Origin: Desulfovibrionaceae bacterium | GTDB taxonomy: Bacteria > Desulfobacterota > Desulfovibrionia > Desulfovibrionales > Desulfovibrionaceae | Direction of reading: 5' to 3' | Length of the DNA: 26,451 bases | Assembly (NCBI GenBank): GCA_017613475.1 | Contig: JAGADT010000022.1 | Coordinates: forward strand, 1 to 26,451 | Shown here: piece by piece, positions 22,641-26,451 of the stretch | Layout of the letters: each line of letters starts with the position of its first letter | How positions within the stretch are numbered: the first letter of the stretch is position 1 | Notes under the pieces: model-generated | What the model was told of the DNA's origin: nothing | The model's input: the letters and a program-made list of their open reading frames with translations, nothing else | The model's database searches: none | Program-made: the position numbers and the translations under genes

Positions 22641-23299
22641 AGGCCGAACTCCTTGATCATGCGGTCGATGCCTTCCTCTGCGAGCTGCTGGGCGGTGATC
22701 CATTAGCCGCCGCGCTTGAAGAAGGTCTTGGCTTTGAGAAGATTGTTGGCGAGGCTTTCCTGCTTGTCGCGGAATACGGAGCGGGCGAGAAGGGTCTCGT
22801 CCTTAACGTCAATCAGGTAGAACTGGATGTCGACTTCAGCGCTGCTGACAACGCCTGCCGTGCCTCCTTCCCGTTCATGCCAGGTGAGGATCTGCGGGAC
22901 GATGATCAGGTCTACGCCAGCCTTGGCGCCAATATTGACCCAGTGGTGCAGGGCGCTGTTGTTGCCGGGCGAACGCTGGGCAGAAGGATTAACCCCCTTG
23001 GGGGCGGGAATGGGAACGATGGTTCTGGCAGGATCAGCCTGGGAGCGGGTTTGGTCAAGCACGGCGCTGTCAAAATGCAGGAGCGCGTCGGGAGAGGCCA
23101 GGTCGCGTTTTTCAGGGATGTAGCCGGCCAGCAGGTCAGTGGTGCCTGTTGGCTGGACAGCGCTGGCGATGCCTACGCGGACGCTGGAGAGCGGCGCTAT
23201 GGGTGGGGGAGGGGTTTGTGCCGCGCATCCTGAAAGAGCGGCAAACAGCAGGGTTATCAGGAGGTGCCTAAGGCAGCGGGGCAGAGTAACGTGCAGCAT
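22637..23299 (-). pseudogene. lipoprotein between hisB and hisA, with in-frame TAA
   Basis: A lipoprotein signal with lipobox L-S-G-C near residue 24 starts at 23299, overlapping the hisB stop as TGATG. The mature part shows V-D-L-I-I-V-P-Q-I-L-T-W, then alternating beta-like segments S-A-E-V-D-I-Q-F-Y-L-I-D-V and L-L-A-R-S-V-F. I do not recognise a named family; it may be one of the small periplasmic alpha/beta lipoproteins. The frame meets TAA at 22703-22705 after K-R-G-G (198 residues). It then continues open for 22 codons, W-I-T-A-Q-Q-L-A-E-E-G-I-D-R-M-I-K-E-F-G-L, to a TGA that exactly overlaps the hisA GTG. A Lys codon AAA changed to TAA is the simplest explanation. The 198-residue form may still work. 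Confidence 0.75.
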
Positions 23300-23895
23300 C
23301 AGTCCAGACTTCCTTTGGTGCTTCGCACCGCGTTACCGTTGAGCCGCACAGCAGCGGCAAGCGCCAGGCCGAAGCCTTTGGCGGCTGATTCCAGGAGGTG
23401 GTGCCCATTCCGGCCGTACAGGAAGCTGACATGCAGGTTCATGCGCGCCGCAGAGGCAATGGCCTTATATGTTTCGCGCCAGAGGTCTTTTTCCTCTCCG
23501 GCTAGGACAGGCGGGAGGAGTTCGTCGCCCCGCCATTCGAGCCATGGGCGGCCGGAAATATCAATGGTGACTTCGCTTAAGGCTTCATCCATGGGGACGC
23601 GGCCAAAGCCTGTCCTGGCAATGCCTTCGCGCCTGCCGAGGGCTTCGGCGAGGGCTGCGCCCAGGCAGAGCCCCACGTCTTCCGCTGTGTGGTGCGCGTC
23701 GATGTGGAGATCGCCGCGGCATTTCAGCGTGAGGGAAAAGCCCGCCCAGAATGCCGTGAGCGTCAGCATATGGTCAAGCAGGCCAAAGCCTGTTTGAACG
23801 TTGATGGCAGGCGTTTCCGGATCAAGAACGAGTTCAAGCTCGATGGATGTTTCCGCTGTTTTGCGGCGTATGGTTGCGGCTCGTGGCATGGTCAT
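23299..23895 (-). CDS. hisB: imidazoleglycerol-phosphate dehydratase
   Basis: A single-function HisB of 198 residues that dehydrates IGP to imidazole-acetol phosphate. Manganese-binding motifs are present: L-L-D-H-M-L-T, D-A-H-H-T-A-E-D-V-G near residue 66, and N-G-H-H-L-L-E-S-A-A-K-G near residue 165. The usual N-terminal R-K-T-A-E-T is at about 11. It lacks the phosphatase domain of the enterobacterial fusion. ATG 23895 has only a weak ribosome-binding site, and a second ATG two codons later is possible. It follows tatC by 44 bases and is coupled to the lipoprotein gene. Confidence 0.95.
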   Translation of the reverse strand: MTMPRAATIRRKTAETSIELELVLDPETPAINVQTGFGLLDHMLTLTAFWAGFSLTLKCRGDLHIDAHHTAEDVGLCLGAALAEALGRREGIARTGFGRVPMDEALSEVTIDISGRPWLEWRGDELLPPVLAGEEKDLWRETYKAIASAARMNLHVSFLYGRNGHHLLESAAKGFGLALAAAVRLNGNAVRSTKGSLD

Positions 23896-23939
23896 GTCCT
23901 GTTGCGTATTGCAGGCGGCAGCCTGATGGTGAAACGGCG

Positions 23940-25199
23940 TTAAGGCTCTTCCTTAGGCTGGTCATTTGCGTCATCGCAAAGTCCGTGCGGCTTTGCAGAT
24001 TCTGCTTCAGCGTCCGCGCCGTTGTCCATGGGAGGTTCTTCCCCGTTATGGGCGCTGTTTTCTTCGCCTGTATTGGCTGTTTTTTCAGCCTGGCCGTGGC
24101 CGTTGTTTGTGCTGGTTTCCGTGCCAGCGCTGTTCCCTTCGTTTCTTTCCTGATCTGCTTCTGTTGTTTCAGGGGAAGGAATCGTCTCGGAATCGCTGGC
24201 TGAAACTGGCTTTTGAGGGCGTTTCTGCGCTATGGCGGCGACAAAGATGCTCAGTTCATAGAGGATGAGCATGGGGCCGGCCATAAGCAGCTGGGAAACA
24301 ACGTCCGGCGGCGTGAGGATGGCAGCCACCACGAAGACGCCCAGAACGGCGTATTTCCGCATCCTGCGCATCCATGCCGCTGTGATGATGCCGAGGCGGG
24401 AAAGGAAAAAGGAGAAGAGCGGCATTTCAAAGATCAGACCGAAGGCGAGGAGCAGCTTCAGGGAAAAGCCAAGGTATTCGTTCAGGGACGGCATGGCAAT
24501 GATGGCGTCCCTGGAATAGCTCATGAAAAAGCTGAAGGCAAAGGGAAATACGCTGAAATAGCAGAAGGAGGCGCCCAGGATGAAGAAGACGGCGGAGAGA
24601 AATGCCAGGGGCAGGGCAGCCCGACGCTCATTTTTGTAAAGCCCGGGAGCAATGAAGGCCCAGAGCTGGTAGAAAATGTACGGCGAGGCAATGAAAATGC
24701 CGGCTACAAAAGCCACTTTCAGGTAGACAAAAAAACCTTCCGGAACGCTGGTGTAAATGAGGCGCGTTCCTTCAGGCATGACCCTTTTGAGCGGCAGGGC
24801 GAGGTAATTGAACAGCTCTTCCGCGAAGCTGTAGCACAGCAGAAAGCCCGCGGCAGCGCCCAGGAGCATCTTCACGATGCGTTTCCGCAGCTCATTCAGG
24901 TGTTCTGTAAGGCTCATGGATGCGGTGTCGTCGAGGTCGTCCTCGTCTTCATCCATCGTCTGCAGTGCCCCCTGCCCGGCGGGCAGGCGGTTTTCCAGCG
25001 TGATAATCGGCGTCAGGGGCTCTTTGCCAGGCATGCCGTCCAATGACGCTTCGGATTCTTCAGCCTGTGAGGCGCCGGCCGCTTCACCAGGTCCTGCTTC
25101 ATTGGGAAAGGCCGGAGCAGCGGCATCCATGCGCCTGCTGCCTGGGCGGCCGTCCGTGCGGTCCCTTGCGATGCGTCTGGCTTTGGGGCGGCGGATCAT
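23940..25199 (-). CDS. tatC: Sec-independent translocase subunit TatC with long N- and C-terminal extensions
   Basis: The multi-spanning core of the Tat system, which receives twin-arginine signal peptides. The core (about 95-326) has M-S-L-T-E-H-L-N-E-L-R-K-R, six helices, and the conserved periplasmic and cytoplasmic stretches F-I-A-P-G-L-Y-K-N-E-R-R and L-T-P-P-D-V-V-S-Q. At 419 residues it is far longer than the usual 250. About 94 residues rich in Ala, Glu and Arg precede the core, and about 93 acidic, Asn/Glu-rich residues follow it. The ATGA overlap with tatB supports ATG 25199, though Met82 and Met95 could be alternative starts without visible ribosome-binding sites. Both tails should lie in the cytoplasm. 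Confidence 0.93.
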   Translation of the reverse strand: MIRRPKARRIARDRTDGRPGSRRMDAAAPAFPNEAGPGEAAGASQAEESEASLDGMPGKEPLTPIITLENRLPAGQGALQTMDEDEDDLDDTASMSLTEHLNELRKRIVKMLLGAAAGFLLCYSFAEELFNYLALPLKRVMPEGTRLIYTSVPEGFFVYLKVAFVAGIFIASPYIFYQLWAFIAPGLYKNERRAALPLAFLSAVFFILGASFCYFSVFPFAFSFFMSYSRDAIIAMPSLNEYLGFSLKLLLAFGLIFEMPLFSFFLSRLGIITAAWMRRMRKYAVLGVFVVAAILTPPDVVSQLLMAGPMLILYELSIFVAAIAQKRPQKPVSASDSETIPSPETTEADQERNEGNSAGTETSTNNGHGQAEKTANTGEENSAHNGEEPPMDNGADAEAESAKPHGLCDDANDQPKEEP

Positions 25200-25456
25200 G
25201 CGCTGTGTCCTTTCCCGGAGTGGTCTTTTTCTTCCGCACCGGCGGCAGGTGTCTGCGCTGAGTTCCGCTGGCTGAGATTTTTTTCTTCTTCGGCGGCTTC
25301 GTCATTGAGCGTGCGCTGAAATTCCGTGGAAACGCGCCGGAATTCGCCCAGGGCCTTGCCAAGGGATTTGGCGATTTTAGGCAGGCTCTGAGGCCCCAAT
25401 ACCAGCAGCGCGACAATAAAGATGACCAGGAGCTCTGTTCCGCCTATGCCAAACAT
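25196..25456 (-). CDS. tatB: TatB/TatA-type translocase subunit
   Basis: An 86-residue single-span protein: M-F-G-I-G-G-T-E-L-L with polar Glu8, one short membrane helix to about residue 20, the hinge G-P, an amphipathic helix S-L-P-K-I-A-K-S-L-G-K-A-L-G-E-F, and a charged tail. Glu8 and Gly-Pro at the hinge favour TatB over TatA, whose hinge is Phe-Gly. In many delta-type proteobacteria one such protein is paired with TatC, so it could serve both roles. It overlaps tatC by 4 bases. GAGG lies upstream of the ATG. No convincing promoter was found in the AT-rich 25490-25620 region ahead of it. Confidence 0.9.
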   Translation of the reverse strand: MFGIGGTELLVIFIVALLVLGPQSLPKIAKSLGKALGEFRRVSTEFQRTLNDEAAEEEKNLSQRNSAQTPAAGAEEKDHSGKGHSA

Positions 25457-25708
25457 GTCAGACCTCGTTCAGGAGATGAAGAAGCAAAGCTGATGATTGT
25501 TTTCTCAATGTTAAACGGATTCATTTTTTCGTCTCATTCAACGCGGTGTTTTTTATAGCAGAATCCTATAGTTATTTTTGCTGTCCACAAAAAATTACTA
25601 AAAAAGTCCAAAAGCCCGGCGAACTATGCTGCTGAAATGGTATAGGTTTTGTTATTGTAAAAGAAAAATTTGCGGCTTGCGTGTTCATACCACACTTTTC
25701 CTGCAGAC

Positions 25709-25747
25709 GCTATCCCTTTATTCCCGGGCATTTTCAGCCCGGATAGC
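25709..25747. other. structured inverted repeat in the tatB-NAT gap
   Basis: GCTATCC (25709-25715) pairs with GGATAGC (25741-25747), and inside it GGGC (25726-25729) pairs with GCCC (25737-25740) around a 7-base loop. The gap between tatB and the next gene (25457-25945) has no open reading frame that I trust. Confidence 0.5.
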
Positions 25748-25766
25748 AGCATGAAACAGGACAGAC

Positions 25767-25789
25767 GCCGTGCGGGTCGGCGGTTTTTT
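25767..25789 (+). terminator. orphan intrinsic terminator on the plus strand
   Basis: GCCG (25767-25770) and CGGC (25778-25781) with a 7-base loop are followed by GG and six T. No plus-strand gene lies upstream, since tatB runs leftward from 25456. It may therefore end a small RNA that includes the inverted repeat at 25709-25747. Confidence 0.5.
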
Positions 25790-25945
25790 AGGATGCTTTC
25801 CTGCCATAGCTTGCTTGGCCTGCTGAAAGGTGTTTAAGGCGTGAGAGGTTATTGGGGAAAAGTCCGCGCCATTTGGGCTCTGGAATACCCGTCTGCGCCG
25901 TGTTTGCAGGCGCCCAAAACGCCTGGCAACGCCCTGAACCCGTCT

Positions 25946-26451
25946 TTAGAAGCGTATCCTGCACGTTTCAATGCCAAAAGTGTCCTTCAGGATGGCGCGG
26001 AGGTCATTTTCATTTTCGGCTGCGAGTACGTGCTTTTCCCCATTTTCATGGATTGTCAGCTCACGGTTGAACAGGCTGCGCCTGCCGTCTTCCGTGCGGA
26101 TGCTTACCAGGCGGTTCTGCATGAAGAATCCGGCTGGGTCTGAGCAGCTTTTTTCTGCGATCGCGATAAAATCCATCCTGTACTGCGGCATGGGGTAAAA
26201 CCGGAAAATCTTTTCCTCATCTCCTGCTGCATCAATGCGTGTCAGCTCATGCCACCATTCATCAAGCCTGTTGTCTTTCCATGCTTCACCGTGGAATTTT
26301 GTGATTTCCCTGTCCTGAACCAGGACAGCTCCGGGAGGCTGCGGACCGCCGTAGCCCACATCGCAGTAATAATTCTTGCCCTCCAGGCGGACAATCATGC
26401 CGCAGTGCGAGACAGGCCACAGGCAGTCCCTGCCCCTTACGATGCGCACCA
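25946..26451 (-). CDS. arylamine N-acetyltransferase, C-terminal part (cut by window edge)
   Basis: About 168 C-terminal residues of an Acetyltransf_2 (PF00797) enzyme. The visible H-C-G-M-I-V-R-L-E-G-K-N-Y-Y-C-D-V-G-Y-G-G holds the catalytic His and Asp of the Cys-His-Asp triad; the Cys would lie upstream, outside the window. N-R-L-V-S-I-R and L-T-I-H-E-N-G match the later beta-barrel part. Family members move acetyl from acetyl-CoA to arylamines or hydrazines, but related forms use other acyl groups. The frame is open to the last base and a whole protein is about 270 residues, so about 100 are missing. No terminator with a T run was seen behind its stop; a hairpin lies at 25907-25925. Confidence 0.85.
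   Translation of the reverse strand, partial: VRIVRGRDCLWPVSHCGMIVRLEGKNYYCDVGYGGPQPPGAVLVQDREITKFHGEAWKDNRLDEWWHELTRIDAAGDEEKIFRFYPMPQYRMDFIAIAEKSCSDPAGFFMQNRLVSIRTEDGRRSLFNRELTIHENGEKHVLAAENENDLRAILKDTFGIETCRIRF

Noticed and set aside
22700..22706. Recoded stop (selenocysteine, pyrrolysine)
   Set aside because: Those use TGA and TAG, whereas this is TAA; no insertion element is seen. Nonsense mutation or sequencing error is more likely.

Overview
The window looks like chromosomal DNA from a GC-rich, Gram-negative, sulfite-reducing member of the Desulfovibrionaceae, possibly a host-associated Desulfovibrio, Bilophila or Mailhella type. The best single clue is a full-length 105-residue DsrC with both C-terminal cysteines. 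Lipoproteins, Sec signal peptides, a TatBC pair and a periplasmic-binding-protein LIV transporter fit a diderm cell. The species assignment is inference.

Layout. 1-2935: accessory genes, namely a small pentameric-repeat protein (-), a DUF4143-type AAA ATPase (+) preceded by about four 33-bp tandem repeats, and a secreted protein of unknown function (+). 2936-5031: an AT-rich insertion of about 1.75 kb at the 3' end of livF. It holds two divergent genes with related OB-fold domains, one of them frameshifted. It is bounded by a duplicated livF 3' end plus terminator. 5029-10146: livK, then terminator hairpins and a new promoter, then livHMGF (-), a branched-chain amino-acid ABC importer. 10219-12505: two cell-wall hydrolases (-), an NlpC/P60 lipoprotein and an M15 peptidase. 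12849-17209: rpmE, DUF1385/YqhQ-like, prfA and a YgiQ-type radical SAM protein (+), with clear terminators. 17345-25456: a long minus-strand run tatB-tatC-hisB-lipoprotein-hisA-phoH-pgpH-ybeY-dsrC. 25457-25945: a non-coding stretch with hairpins. 25946-26451: the C-terminal part of an arylamine N-acetyltransferase, cut by the window edge.

How the genes work together. Most of the window is housekeeping: amino-acid import, translation (L31, RF1), histidine synthesis, protein export, rRNA/RNA quality control with c-di-AMP turnover (PhoH, PgpH-like, YbeY), and dissimilatory sulfite reduction (DsrC). Novelty sits mainly in three places. The first is the insertion behind livF, whose flanking livF copies differ only by synonymous changes, as expected if incoming DNA replaced the gene's end. 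The second is the lipoprotein gene between hisB and hisA, which has an in-frame TAA although coding and the overlap with hisA continue for 22 more codons. The third is the repeat array in front of the AAA ATPase. I found no CRISPR array, no rRNA or tRNA gene that I could support, and no recognisable transposase or integrase.
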